Below, piece after piece: positions 17,384 through 26,368 of a DNA stretch of 64,000 nt. Both the position numbers and the translations under genes were made by a program. The number at the start of each line of letters is the position of its first letter. Position 1 is the stretch's first letter. A model generated the notes under the pieces. That model ran no database searches and was not told the DNA's origin. It saw only the letters and a list, made by a program, of their open reading frames with translations. Origin of the DNA: Peptococcaceae bacterium BICA1-8 (GTDB lineage Bacteria; Bacillota; Peptococcia; Peptococcales; BICA1-8); contig JUEF01000126.1 in the NCBI GenBank assembly GCA_000802045.1, forward strand, positions 21,092 to 85,091, written 5' to 3'.

Positions 17384-18797
17384 GATTGATATTTTTAGAA
17401 TGGCCTATAAAAATTTATGGCGCCGCAAAGTGAGAACATTTTTAACTGTATTAGGGGTGCTTATTGGTACCACCTCTATAGTAGTTATGCTTTCTTTAGG
17501 GATAGGTCTTAATGAATCAAGTAAGCGGGACATGGAACGCTGGGGAAGCTTAAACCAGATTGATGTGATGGCTGGCATGAACTTTGATGAACAGGGGAAT
17601 CCAATTGGTCAAGCTAATCCTTTAAATGATGATGCAGTAAATGAAATCAAGGCAATTCCTGGCGTAATAGCCGTCTCTCCCGGGTTTAACATGGGTGGGA
17701 GGGCACTATGGGGACGCAAGGAGGGACATCTGCAGTTGGTTGGCCTTGAACCTGATCAAATGTCTCAGTTTGAGTTTGAAATAGCGGAAGGTCGGTTCTT
17801 GGAAGGTGATGACCGCTTTAACATTGTTGTGGGTTGGGAAGTAGGTAGAAACTTCCGGGACCGCAGGGAAATGGACATGATGCGCAATATGTCTGAGCGG
17901 GGCGGGGCAATGATGCGCCAACAGCAGATGCAGCAGGAAACTAGCACCATAGAAATGATGAATCAAAGGATTTCCATGGAAGTCAATAACCGCAACGGGC
18001 AGAAAAAGATCTATAACTTTACAGTAGTGGGTGTTTTAAGTGAAAAAAATATGAATAAGGCTTGGCAGGCTTACGCACCAATTGAAGAGATTAAAAGAAT
18101 AAGGGATTATGTTATGGGGGGAGCCCGTAATACTGGTGAAGATCCTAGGATGGCTATGGAAATGGCGATTAAAGGTGGAGGACGTGTAACTACTTCAGTC
18201 CGTTCCTCAAGGGAGCCTCAGGGCCCCTCGCCTAATGATTATGAATTTATCTGGGTTAGAACTGATAATGTTGATGCTACCAAACAGGTTTCTAAAGCTC
18301 TGAAGGAAAAAGGTTATCAGGCCTATTCTATGGCTGATAATTTGGAAGGAATAGAAAAGACGTCCAAAACGATCCAGGCTATACTAGGGGGTATTGGCAG
18401 TATTACTTTATTGGTAGCAGCTCTGGGCATCATAAATACTATGATTATGTCAATTTATGAGCGGACTAGGGAAATTGGCATCATGAAAGTAATCGGTGCT
18501 TCCTTTTTTGATGTCCGGATGCTGTTCTTAACAGAAGCAGGACTTATTGGATTGATGGGTGGGATTTTTGGGCTAGGTTTAAGCTATGGGGCATCAAGTG
18601 TGATAAATCATTTCGGGTCCGGCTTTATTAATCGTGGGATGCCCCCCGGTGAGGTGGCCAATTCCCTTTCGGTTATACCACCATGGCTAACGCTATTTGC
18701 TTTAGGTTTCTCCATTCTCATTGGAGTTGTTGCCGGGCTTTATCCTGCTGATCGGGCTGTGCGTCTAAGTCCAATCTCGGCAATTCGGAATGAGTAA
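17361..18797 (+). CDS. MacB/FtsX-type ABC transporter permease
   Basis: N-terminal MAYKNLWRRKVRTFLTVLGVLIGTTSIVVMLSLGIG and C-terminal FtsX domain (TREIGIMKVIGASFFDVRMLFLTEAGLIGLMGG). Confidence 0.92.
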   Translation: MGNSSMYKIDIFRMAYKNLWRRKVRTFLTVLGVLIGTTSIVVMLSLGIGLNESSKRDMERWGSLNQIDVMAGMNFDEQGNPIGQANPLNDDAVNEIKAIPGVIAVSPGFNMGGRALWGRKEGHLQLVGLEPDQMSQFEFEIAEGRFLEGDDRFNIVVGWEVGRNFRDRREMDMMRNMSERGGAMMRQQQMQQETSTIEMMNQRISMEVNNRNGQKKIYNFTVVGVLSEKNMNKAWQAYAPIEEIKRIRDYVMGGARNTGEDPRMAMEMAIKGGGRVTTSVRSSREPQGPSPNDYEFIWVRTDNVDATKQVSKALKEKGYQAYSMADNLEGIEKTSKTIQAILGGIGSITLLVAALGIINTMIMSIYERTREIGIMKVIGASFFDVRMLFLTEAGLIGLMGGIFGLGLSYGASSVINHFGSGFINRGMPPGEVANSLSVIPPWLTLFALGFSILIGVVAGLYPADRAVRLSPISAIRNE

Positions 18798-18811
18798 TAA
18801 TTGAGGTTAAG

Positions 18812-18853
18812 GTTTCGCTTCGCTAGATTAAGATTTCGCTACGCTAGAATTAA
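18812..18853. repeat. Tandem pair of about 21-bp repeats (TTTCGCTWCGCTAGAWTTAAGA)
   Basis: ggtttcgcttcgctagattaagatttcgctacgctagaattaa. Confidence 0.65.
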
Positions 18854-18966
18854 AAAACTATGACATCGTGACATGTCATAAGTAACTAGCCACTATGAAA
18901 TATAGGCGTGTAGACGAATTGACTAATAGACGCATTAGACGAAAAGGGGCTGAAGTCGTAGGCGGC

Positions 18967-19857
18967 TCAGCCTTTTAATGTAATAACCACCACACCTAAG
19001 AAAATCATCCCGATATATGCGAGCATTTTCTTACTTAGTTTCTCTTCCTTCAGCTTGTAGACGTATTTACCTAGAAACATGACAAAAATAGGTTCGGTGT
19101 TAGCTATGGTTACAGCAATAGCTACGGGAATAGTCTTCAAAGCGAAAAAATAGCAAACGGTACCTATAGTCGTAAATAGGCCGCCGATAATAAAATTTTT
19201 CTTAGCAGTCGGGGGTGTTTCTTTGAATTCCTTGAAGCGTCCTTTTATAGTAAAGTAAATAAGATAAAATATTAAGGAACCTAAAGTGCTTATAGCTAGA
19301 CCCAGAACTGCCGAATCTATATATTGTAAGCTAAATTTTCTAAAGACATTGCCACCCGCAAAAGACAAGGCAGAAAGAAGGGCGAAAAGAATACCTAGCT
19401 TTAATGAGCCTTTTGCTGATTTCTCGCTAGTGCCATTTTGTAATTGGGAAAGCTGATAAAGACCAAACATGACAACAAACATGCCTATTAAAGCCGTTGT
19501 GCTCAATGTTTCCCCTAAAGCTAAGAAAGCGATAATAGCCGCAAAAACCGGGGCAGTAATTTTTATTGATGACGCTAAGGTAATAGAAACGTGGTTGATG
19601 GCGGTGTAAAATGTTAGCCTACCTAGGATCGGTCCCATAATACCCGAAAGAACAAAAAATATAATGCCTGGAAAATTAAGGATCCCCGGGTTTTTTATGA
19701 AAACATAAATAGCGAAAAATAGGGCTAATGAAAAATTTACTATTATGGTATAAAAAACGCCGATATCCTTAGCACCATTTTCCATGCCTTTCTTCATATA
19801 AAAATTACTGCTTGCATAACCATAAGCTACTAATACTGCATAAAATACTCCAATCAT
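18967..19857 (-). CDS. EamA/DMT-superfamily transporter
   Basis: Ten hydrophobic segments, EamA-like repeats (FYTAINHVSITLASSIKITAPVFAAIIAFLALGETLS; PVAIAVTIANTEPIFVMFLGKYV). Confidence 0.88.
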   Translation of the reverse strand: MIGVFYAVLVAYGYASSNFYMKKGMENGAKDIGVFYTIIVNFSLALFFAIYVFIKNPGILNFPGIIFFVLSGIMGPILGRLTFYTAINHVSITLASSIKITAPVFAAIIAFLALGETLSTTALIGMFVVMFGLYQLSQLQNGTSEKSAKGSLKLGILFALLSALSFAGGNVFRKFSLQYIDSAVLGLAISTLGSLIFYLIYFTIKGRFKEFKETPPTAKKNFIIGGLFTTIGTVCYFFALKTIPVAIAVTIANTEPIFVMFLGKYVYKLKEEKLSKKMLAYIGMIFLGVVVITLKG

Positions 19858-20039
19858 TTTTGTGGCCCCTTTATGTGAAAGATACAGTAATTATATTGGA
19901 AATGAATTTTATAAACAATAGGCTGAAAAGTGGAATTTTTTGCATTTTAAATAGTCTAAGTATTAAAACAATAATGTTACAGAGGGAAAAAGAAAAAAAT
20001 ACCCTGTTAATGACCCCAACATATAAGTAGGAGGAAATT

Positions 20040-21219
20040 ATGCTAAAAGGAAAAATGAGCTTAATATTATGTGTAGTGCTAATAATTAGCTTGTCAGCTA
20101 TTGGTTGTACTGGATTAGGCCAAAAGAAAGACCAAGCTAATGATAAAGCAGGATTACAAATTTATAGTATGTCGACAGGTTTAGGATCTGTTAGTAATAA
20201 TAATATAGATCTGCACCGCTTGACTTATACAATAAATTTAAGTAATGAAAATACTGAAGATCATTGGCAGGTACTATATCGAGCAGGATTTTATCGTGGT
20301 GGACCAATATTAATGAGTGCAATTGCCGGCATAGACCAGGCCCTATGGGATATAAAAGGGAAGTATTATAATGCACCTATATACCAACTAATAGGTGGTG
20401 CCTGTAGAGATAAGATACGGGTCTATTGCTGGATTGGAGGAGATCGTCCTCAGGATGTTGGTGCCCAAGCTAAAGAAAAGCAAGAACAAGGATACACTGC
20501 AATAAAAATGAATGGTACGGAAGAATTGCATTATATAGATTCCTATAGCAAAATTGATGAGGCTGTGGCAAGAGTGGCAGCAATTAGGGAAACCTGTGGA
20601 AAGGATTTTGGTATCGCTGTAGATTTTCATGGCCGTGTTCATAAGGCTATGGCAAAAATTCTGGTCAAGGAGCTGGAGTCTTATCGGCTGATGTTTATTG
20701 AAGAACCCGTTCTCGCCGAAAATATTGAGGCCTTAAAGGAGAACCAAGCACTCAGCCACTCCTATAGCAACGGGCGAAAGGATGTTTTCGCGGTGGGATT
20801 TTAAAAAAATATTTACGGATGGATATGTAGATATCATTCAACCCGATTTATCACATGCGGGCGGCATAACCGAATGCAAAATTTGTACCATGGCCGAAGC
20901 TTATGATGTAGCTGTTGCACCACATTGCCCCTTAGGACCTATAGCCTTGGCTGCCTCCTTACAGCTTGATGCTTGCACACCCAATGCATTTATTCAAGAA
21001 CAGAGTTTAGGCATTCATTATAACCAGGGCGGGGACCTTCTTGACTATCTAAAGGATACTGGTGCCTTTAAACATGAACAAGGTTTTGTAAATATATTGG
21101 AAAAGCCTGGTTTAGGTATATAAATTGATGAAGAAAAGGTTCGCGAAGCAGCTCTTAAAGGCAATAATTGGAAAAACCCCGTTTGGCGTAATCAGGATGG
21201 AACTATTGCTGAATGGTAA
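20040..21219 (+). pseudogene. Galactonate dehydratase (DgoD / mandelate racemase family) pseudogene: lipoprotein N-terminus fused, one frameshift, one nonsense codon
   Basis: Lipoprotein signal (LSAIGC) joined to DHWQVLYRAGFYRGGPILMSAIAGIDQALWDIKGKYYNAPIYQLIGG...VDFHGRV...LFIEEPVLAEN. Frameshift near 20745-20760; continues in another frame as [19 protein letters not shown]...[13 protein letters not shown]-like. TAA at 21121 interrupts PGLGI*IDEEKVREAA...NPVWRNQDGTIAEW*. Confidence 0.85.
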
Positions 21220-21257
21220 AACCGCTAAACAAATTTCATATAAATGATTATCATGAT

Positions 21258-21288
21258 TAAGGCCTCTCGCTGCAGAGGCCTTTTTTAT
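21258..21288 (+). terminator. Rho-independent terminator after the dehydratase pseudogene
   Basis: AAGGCCTCTCGCTGCAGAGGCCTTTTTTATT. Confidence 0.8.
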
Positions 21289-21445
21289 TGAGAAGTATTT
21301 ATTAAAAAGGGCAAATTTACATGGTGTGTGCAGGTATATTTTCCTTAGTGATTAAGTTATCGTAAATAATTTAAAAAACTTTAAATTATTTAGCAGGATA
21401 TTCTGCAAATAGGTAGAAATATTTAAGTGAAAATTATAAAATGAC

Positions 21446-21462
21446 GTTTCATAATGCGATAC
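21446..21462. promoter_or_regulatory. Putative operator, shared motif TTTCATAATGCGA (copy 1)
   Basis: GTTTCATAATGCGATAC, imperfect palindrome; 13 bp identical to the copy at 25064-25080. Confidence 0.5.
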
Positions 21463-21543
21463 GTATATATTGGAGAATAGTTTAGCTCAATATAATTTTA
21501 TGGTTTACTATTAAGGTAAATAGAAGTTTAGGGAGTTGATAAA

Positions 21544-23262
21544 GTGGGCAGATCCGAAGAAATAAGGAAAATTGGTCCTGAGATTGATGCATTAAGACAG
21601 GGGATGGATTGGCATGTCAATGACCTTGATCGGGTTCAAATCCTTATTGAAAGCACACAAGGCTCCAGTCATCCTGGTAGCTTTGGTTTAAAAGACCTTG
21701 TAGAGGAAGTAGAAAAGGGTGTCATCTATGCCCAGGGTAAACCGGGTCAATACACAGTGACTGATATTTGCGATGGTATTGCTCAAGGCCATGAAGGAAT
21801 GAGTTACTCCCTTTTATCCAGAGAAATAATTGCCGGAATGGTAGAAATCCATGCTAAAGCAAATCCTGTTGACGGGCTGGTCTTGATTTCCTCCTGTGAT
21901 AAAGCTTTACCCGCTCATTTAATGGCTGCAGCAAGATTAAATATGCCTACCATTCATGTGCCCGGCGGAGTTATGTTAGCAGGGCCGGATGGGCTGACAT
22001 TAGAACAGGTAGGGACTTATAGTGTTTGGCATCGTAAAGGTGAAATTAACGATGAACAGTTTTGCCGCTTGAAGACTGCATCTTGTCCGACTTGTGGTGC
22101 ATGTCAGTTTATGGGTACTGCCGGCACAATGCAGGTAATGTCAGAAGCATTGGGGCTCTCTTTGCCGGGTACTGCAACTATTCCTTACGCACTTAAAACT
22201 ATCAGGACTTTAGCCCGGGATGCTGGTGTACAAATTATTAGGCTTGTAGAAAAAGAAATAAAAGCTAGGGATATTCTAACCTACGAAGCTTTCTATAATG
22301 CGGTTGTGATACATGCCGCTATTTCCGGATCAACAAATGCTTTGCTACACTTGCCTGCCATAGCCAGAGAAGTGGGAATTGATTTAGAACCTAGTCTTTT
22401 TGATGAAGTAAATAAAAAAGTTCCTTTTATAGTAAATACGAGACCTGCAGGGAAATATGCGACTGAATTATTTTGGTATGCAGGGGGAGTACCGGCAGTA
22501 ATGCTGGCCTTAAAGGAATTTTTAAACCTAGACGTACTAACCTGTACAGGAATGACATTAGGAGATAATTTGCAATTTATCAAAGATTCTGGTTGGATAC
22601 AAGCTAATAACGGTTATTTAAATAATTACCGGTTAAAACCGGAGGATATAATTTCTCCCCCAAATAGACCGCTCCAGTCTCAGGGCTCCATTGCCGTGCT
22701 AAAAGGCAATTTAGCCCCTGAGGGGTCTGTAGTTAAACATTCGGCAATAAATCCCGAAATGCATGTCCATGTTGGGCCAGCCAAGGTATTTGGTGATGAA
22801 TTATCGGCTAGAGAGGCTGTTCTAACTGGGGAAATTAAGCCAGGAGATGTTATTGTAGTAAGTTATGCAGGTCCTAAGGGAAGTGGAATGCCTGAAATGT
22901 TTTATACTACAGAAGCAATCGCCGCTGACCCTCAGCTAATATCGACGACGGCATTAGTTACTGACGGTAGATTTTCCGGAGCCACAAGAGGACCCGCTAT
23001 TGGTCACGTTTCTCCAGAGGCTCAGGAAGGCGGACCTATTGCTTTAGTAGAAGATGGGGACTTAATAAAAATAGATATTCCAGGTCGAACTATAAACATT
23101 GTAGGTATAAATAATAAACATTTAAACCCTGAAGAAATTTCTGAAGTTCTCAAAGAACGGCAAAAATACTGGCAGCCTAAAAATAATTCTTCGGAAAAAG
23201 GAATTTTGAGTATATATAAAAAATTGGCGGTCTCTGCCATGGCTGGCGGTTATATGAGATAG
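21544..23262 (+). CDS. IlvD/Edd-family sugar-acid dehydratase (YjhG/YagF-like)
   Basis: TDICDGIAQGHEGM, LISSCDKALPAHLMAAARLNMPTIHVPGG, CGACQFMGTAGTMQVMSEALGL, ISGSTNALLHLPAIA. Confidence 0.88.
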   Translation: MGRSEEIRKIGPEIDALRQGMDWHVNDLDRVQILIESTQGSSHPGSFGLKDLVEEVEKGVIYAQGKPGQYTVTDICDGIAQGHEGMSYSLLSREIIAGMVEIHAKANPVDGLVLISSCDKALPAHLMAAARLNMPTIHVPGGVMLAGPDGLTLEQVGTYSVWHRKGEINDEQFCRLKTASCPTCGACQFMGTAGTMQVMSEALGLSLPGTATIPYALKTIRTLARDAGVQIIRLVEKEIKARDILTYEAFYNAVVIHAAISGSTNALLHLPAIAREVGIDLEPSLFDEVNKKVPFIVNTRPAGKYATELFWYAGGVPAVMLALKEFLNLDVLTCTGMTLGDNLQFIKDSGWIQANNGYLNNYRLKPEDIISPPNRPLQSQGSIAVLKGNLAPEGSVVKHSAINPEMHVHVGPAKVFGDELSAREAVLTGEIKPGDVIVVSYAGPKGSGMPEMFYTTEAIAADPQLISTTALVTDGRFSGATRGPAIGHVSPEAQEGGPIALVEDGDLIKIDIPGRTINIVGINNKHLNPEEISEVLKERQKYWQPKNNSSEKGILSIYKKLAVSAMAGGYMR

Positions 23263-23272
23263 GAGGCATTTT

Positions 23273-23935
23273 ATGAGAAGGCTTGAGATTTTACAGAGTA
23301 TTCTAGACAGCGGTATCGTAGCTGTTGTGAGAACAGAATCTGCTGAAAAGGCAAAAAGAATTATTGATGCTGTAATGGCCGGGGGTATCAATACCATTGA
23401 GGTTACTATGACCGTACCAGGAGCCATTGATGTTATCAAAGAGATAGTGAGTTTAAAAAGTGATAATATGATTCTCGGTGTGGGAACCGTCCTTGATTCC
23501 GAAACTGCCAGGGCAGCAATCCTTGCCGGTGCGGAATATGTTGTCTCTCCCCATCTTAACCCTGAGGTAATCAAACTATGTAACCGTTATCAAGTCCCAT
23601 GTATGCCGGGGGCCATGACCATTAAGGAAATAGTGGAAGCCCTGGAGCTAGGCGCAGATATTGTAAAGATATTTCCAGGGGAGATTCTAGGTCCTCAGGC
23701 TATTAAAGCCATTATGGGCCCTCTGCCTCAGGCGCCTTTAATGCCAACTGGTGGAGTTTCTTTGGAAAATGTTGAGGAATGGATAAAAGCAGGTGCTGTT
23801 GCTGTGGGGGTAGGAGGGTCTTTAACTAAAGGGGCTAAAACAGAAAATTATGAATTAGTAACCGAAACAGCCCGGAGGTTCGTGGAAAAAATAAGAAAAA
23901 CTAGAGACAAAAAAGCGCAAATTACACCGACATGA
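23273..23935 (+). CDS. 2-keto-3-deoxy-6-phosphogluconate / 4-hydroxy-2-oxoglutarate aldolase family
   Basis: GIVAVVRTESAEKAKRIIDAVMAGGINTIEVTMTVPGA, GVGTVLDSETARAAILAGAEYVVSPHLNPEV, PTGGVSLENVEEWIKAGAVAVGVGGSL. Confidence 0.93.
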   Translation: MRRLEILQSILDSGIVAVVRTESAEKAKRIIDAVMAGGINTIEVTMTVPGAIDVIKEIVSLKSDNMILGVGTVLDSETARAAILAGAEYVVSPHLNPEVIKLCNRYQVPCMPGAMTIKEIVEALELGADIVKIFPGEILGPQAIKAIMGPLPQAPLMPTGGVSLENVEEWIKAGAVAVGVGGSLTKGAKTENYELVTETARRFVEKIRKTRDKKAQITPT

Positions 23936-23993
23936 TCAATTGAAAAAACAGATAATTTTTGATAAGAAATCAATATCAGTTATGGAGGAAAAT

Positions 23994-25019
23994 ATGGGCA
24001 AAAAAGTTGTAACCTTTGGGGAAATAATGCTTAGGCTGGTAGCTCCAGGTTATCAAAGAATAACTCAGGCTAGTTGTTTTGAAGCTACTTATGCTGGTGG
24101 AGAGGCTAATGTTGCCGTTTCTTTGGCAAATTATGGACTTGATGCTTATTTTATTACTAAACTGCCTAAGCATGAAGTAGGGCAGGCCTGTAGGGGTTTT
24201 CTGAGGAAATATGGCGTCAAAGCGGACTATATAAAAATGGAAGGTGATCGGTTGGGTGTTTATTACCTAGAGACAGGGGCTTCCCAAAGAGCTTCCAAGG
24301 TAATATATGATCGGGCTAACTCGTCAATAGCTATGATTAAGCTTGGTGAAATGGATTGGGATGAGATTTTTAAAGGGGCAGAGTTATTCCATTTTACAGG
24401 TATTACTCCAGCTATCAGTGATTCGACAGCAGAGGTAACCTTAGAAGCGTTGAAGGCTGCCAAGAAAGCGGGCATAATGGTAAGCTGTGATTTAAACTTT
24501 CGCAAAAAACTATGGACTTCCGAAAAAGCTAATAGAGTAATGAGTGGATTAATGGAATATGTGGATATTGCTGTGGGAAATGAAGAAGATGCTGAAAATG
24601 TATTTGGTATCAAAGCTGATAAAACCGACATTACTATAGGCGAATTGGATGATGTTGGTTATCATCAGGTGGCTAAAAGATTAGTGGAAAGATTTGGTTT
24701 CAAGAAGGTAGCTATAACTTTAAGAGAAAGTTATTCAGCTTCAGATAATGGCTGGTCTGCCCTTCTCTATGACGGTCAAGAATTTTATAAGTCTAGGAAA
24801 TACCATATTCACATAGTTGATCGGGTCGGAGGTGGAGATTCATTCTGTGGAGGACTGCTTTATGGCCTTTTAAGCGGAATGGATAATCAGAGAGCCTTAG
24901 AATTTGCAGTGGCGGCCTCCTGCTTAAAGCACAGCATTCCTGGTGACTTTAACCTTGTATCGGTTGAAGAGGTAGAAAATTTAATGAAGGGTGACGGCTC
25001 TGGTAGGGTTCAACGGTAA
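23994..25019 (+). CDS. PfkB-family sugar kinase, 2-keto-3-deoxygluconate kinase-like
   Basis: KVVTFGEIMLRLVAPGYQRITQA, ATYAGGEANVAVSLANYG, DRVGGGDSFCGGLLYGLL. GGAGG RBS before ATG 23994. Confidence 0.9.
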   Translation: MGKKVVTFGEIMLRLVAPGYQRITQASCFEATYAGGEANVAVSLANYGLDAYFITKLPKHEVGQACRGFLRKYGVKADYIKMEGDRLGVYYLETGASQRASKVIYDRANSSIAMIKLGEMDWDEIFKGAELFHFTGITPAISDSTAEVTLEALKAAKKAGIMVSCDLNFRKKLWTSEKANRVMSGLMEYVDIAVGNEEDAENVFGIKADKTDITIGELDDVGYHQVAKRLVERFGFKKVAITLRESYSASDNGWSALLYDGQEFYKSRKYHIHIVDRVGGGDSFCGGLLYGLLSGMDNQRALEFAVAASCLKHSIPGDFNLVSVEEVENLMKGDGSGRVQR

Positions 25020-25063
25020 AAAGAGGTTTTTTCCCAAATGGATATTCTTAATCTAATCACCAT

Positions 25064-25080
25064 ATTTCATAATGCGAAAC
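25064..25080. promoter_or_regulatory. Putative operator, shared motif TTTCATAATGCGA (copy 2)
   Basis: ATTTCATAATGCGAAAC; same 13-mer as 21446-21462. Confidence 0.5.
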
Positions 25081-25145
25081 GGAGTTTTTTAACTAGAAAT
25101 TTTTAAAGGATTTTTGTCCTTCTTATAGAATATCATTTTCATATT

Positions 25146-25159
25146 TGAAAACGATTGCA
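25146..25159. promoter_or_regulatory. Putative LacI-family operator upstream of the TRAP genes
   Basis: TGAAAACGATTGCA, 13/14 identical to TGAAATCGATTGCA at 29839-29852. Confidence 0.55.
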
Positions 25160-25183
25160 ACTAAATTTAAAGGAGAGTGGTAG

Positions 25184-25252
25184 ATGGATCCAAGATTTCT
25201 GATTATTGTTTATTTAACCAATTTTCTAATTAATAAAATTACTAGGGGGTAA
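25184..25252 (+). CDS. Putative 22-aa leader/small ORF (MDPRFLIIVYLTNFLINKITRG)
   Basis: AAAGGAGAG RBS upstream; stop codon overlaps the dctP ribosome-binding region. Not in the ORF track. Confidence 0.3.
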   Translation: MDPRFLIIVYLTNFLINKITRG

Positions 25253-25257
25253 AAGAG

Positions 25258-26301
25258 ATGAGAAAAAGTGGATTAATTTTATTGGTGTTATTATTAAGCT
25301 TAAGTTTAGTATTAACAGGCTGTGGTGGTACTAAGAAAGAGGAACCTAAAGCAGAAACACCTAAAGTGGAAGCGCCAAAAGAAGAGGTAAAACCAGTTAA
25401 ACTTATTGCTGCACACGTTACACCAGAAGAAGGTTCTTACCAGGTAGGTATGCTAAAGTTTAAAGAAGTAGTTGAGAAGGAAAGTAATGGTTCTATAACA
25501 GTTGAAATTCATCCAAATGGTCAGCTTGGTGGTAATGAGGATGAATTAGTACAAAAAATGGCTACAGGAACTGTAGATGTTATAGTGGCTTCTCCCGGTT
25601 TTATGACTCAGACTGTTAAAGAAATTGATTTATTAGCTTTACCATACTTGTTTGCGAGTTATGACCATTGGAAAAGTGTATTAGATGGTGAAGTAGGTCA
25701 GAAGATGGCAGGCTTAGTTGAAGAAAAAACTGATTTCAAATTCTTAGGTTGGTGGAAATGTGGTGTAAGAGTTTATTTTGGAAATAAGCCGGTAAATACA
25801 CCCGCAGATTTGAAAGATGTTAAAATTCGCATCCAAGTTAGCCCTGTTACAAGTGAAGTATGGTCGACTTTTGGTGCTCAACCAAGTTCTGTTGCATTTA
25901 ACGAGCTATATCAAGCATTGCAAAATAAAGTTGTTGATGCAGCAGAAAATGATTTTGCTAATATTTTACAAATGAAGTTCCATGAAGCAGCTCCAAATAT
26001 TTCTTTAACAAACCATGATATAGCTACTCGTTTATTATTAATGAGTGATAAAAAATATCAAAGTTTATCTCCGGAGCAGAAGGCTGCTGTAGATAAAGCT
26101 GTAGTAGCAGCTACAGAAGCCGAACGTGTGGCTGATAATGACTTGGCTGGTGTAGCCCTAGAACAATTAATAGCTGAAGGTGCAATTGTAAATGAAGTGG
26201 ATGTAGCACCATTCATTGAAATGACTCAGCCTATTAGAGATAAAGTAGCTAAGAGTCTGGGTTTAGAAGATATACTTAAAAAAATTGCTGAGATGAAGTA
26301 G
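25258..26301 (+). CDS. TRAP transporter substrate-binding protein (DctP family)
   Basis: Lipobox LTGCGG; ESNGSITVEIHPNGQLGGNEDELVQKMATGTVDV, VWSTFGAQPSSVAFNELYQALQNKVVDAAEND. Confidence 0.93.
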   Translation: MRKSGLILLVLLLSLSLVLTGCGGTKKEEPKAETPKVEAPKEEVKPVKLIAAHVTPEEGSYQVGMLKFKEVVEKESNGSITVEIHPNGQLGGNEDELVQKMATGTVDVIVASPGFMTQTVKEIDLLALPYLFASYDHWKSVLDGEVGQKMAGLVEEKTDFKFLGWWKCGVRVYFGNKPVNTPADLKDVKIRIQVSPVTSEVWSTFGAQPSSVAFNELYQALQNKVVDAAENDFANILQMKFHEAAPNISLTNHDIATRLLLMSDKKYQSLSPEQKAAVDKAVVAATEAERVADNDLAGVALEQLIAEGAIVNEVDVAPFIEMTQPIRDKVAKSLGLEDILKKIAEMK

Positions 26302-26368
26302 TAATTTAGGGAAAGGTGGTCTTCTCTAAGAAGGCCACCTTTTTTACTAAAAAGGGATGGAGGGCTAT

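Noticed and set aside
19812-20030. 72-aa plus-strand ORF
   Set aside because: Overlaps the EamA gene start antisense; no RBS and low-complexity composition.
21121-21123. Programmed recoding at the internal stop of the dehydratase
   Set aside because: The stop is TAA, the same gene also has a frameshift and a foreign N-terminus; ordinary decay is simpler.
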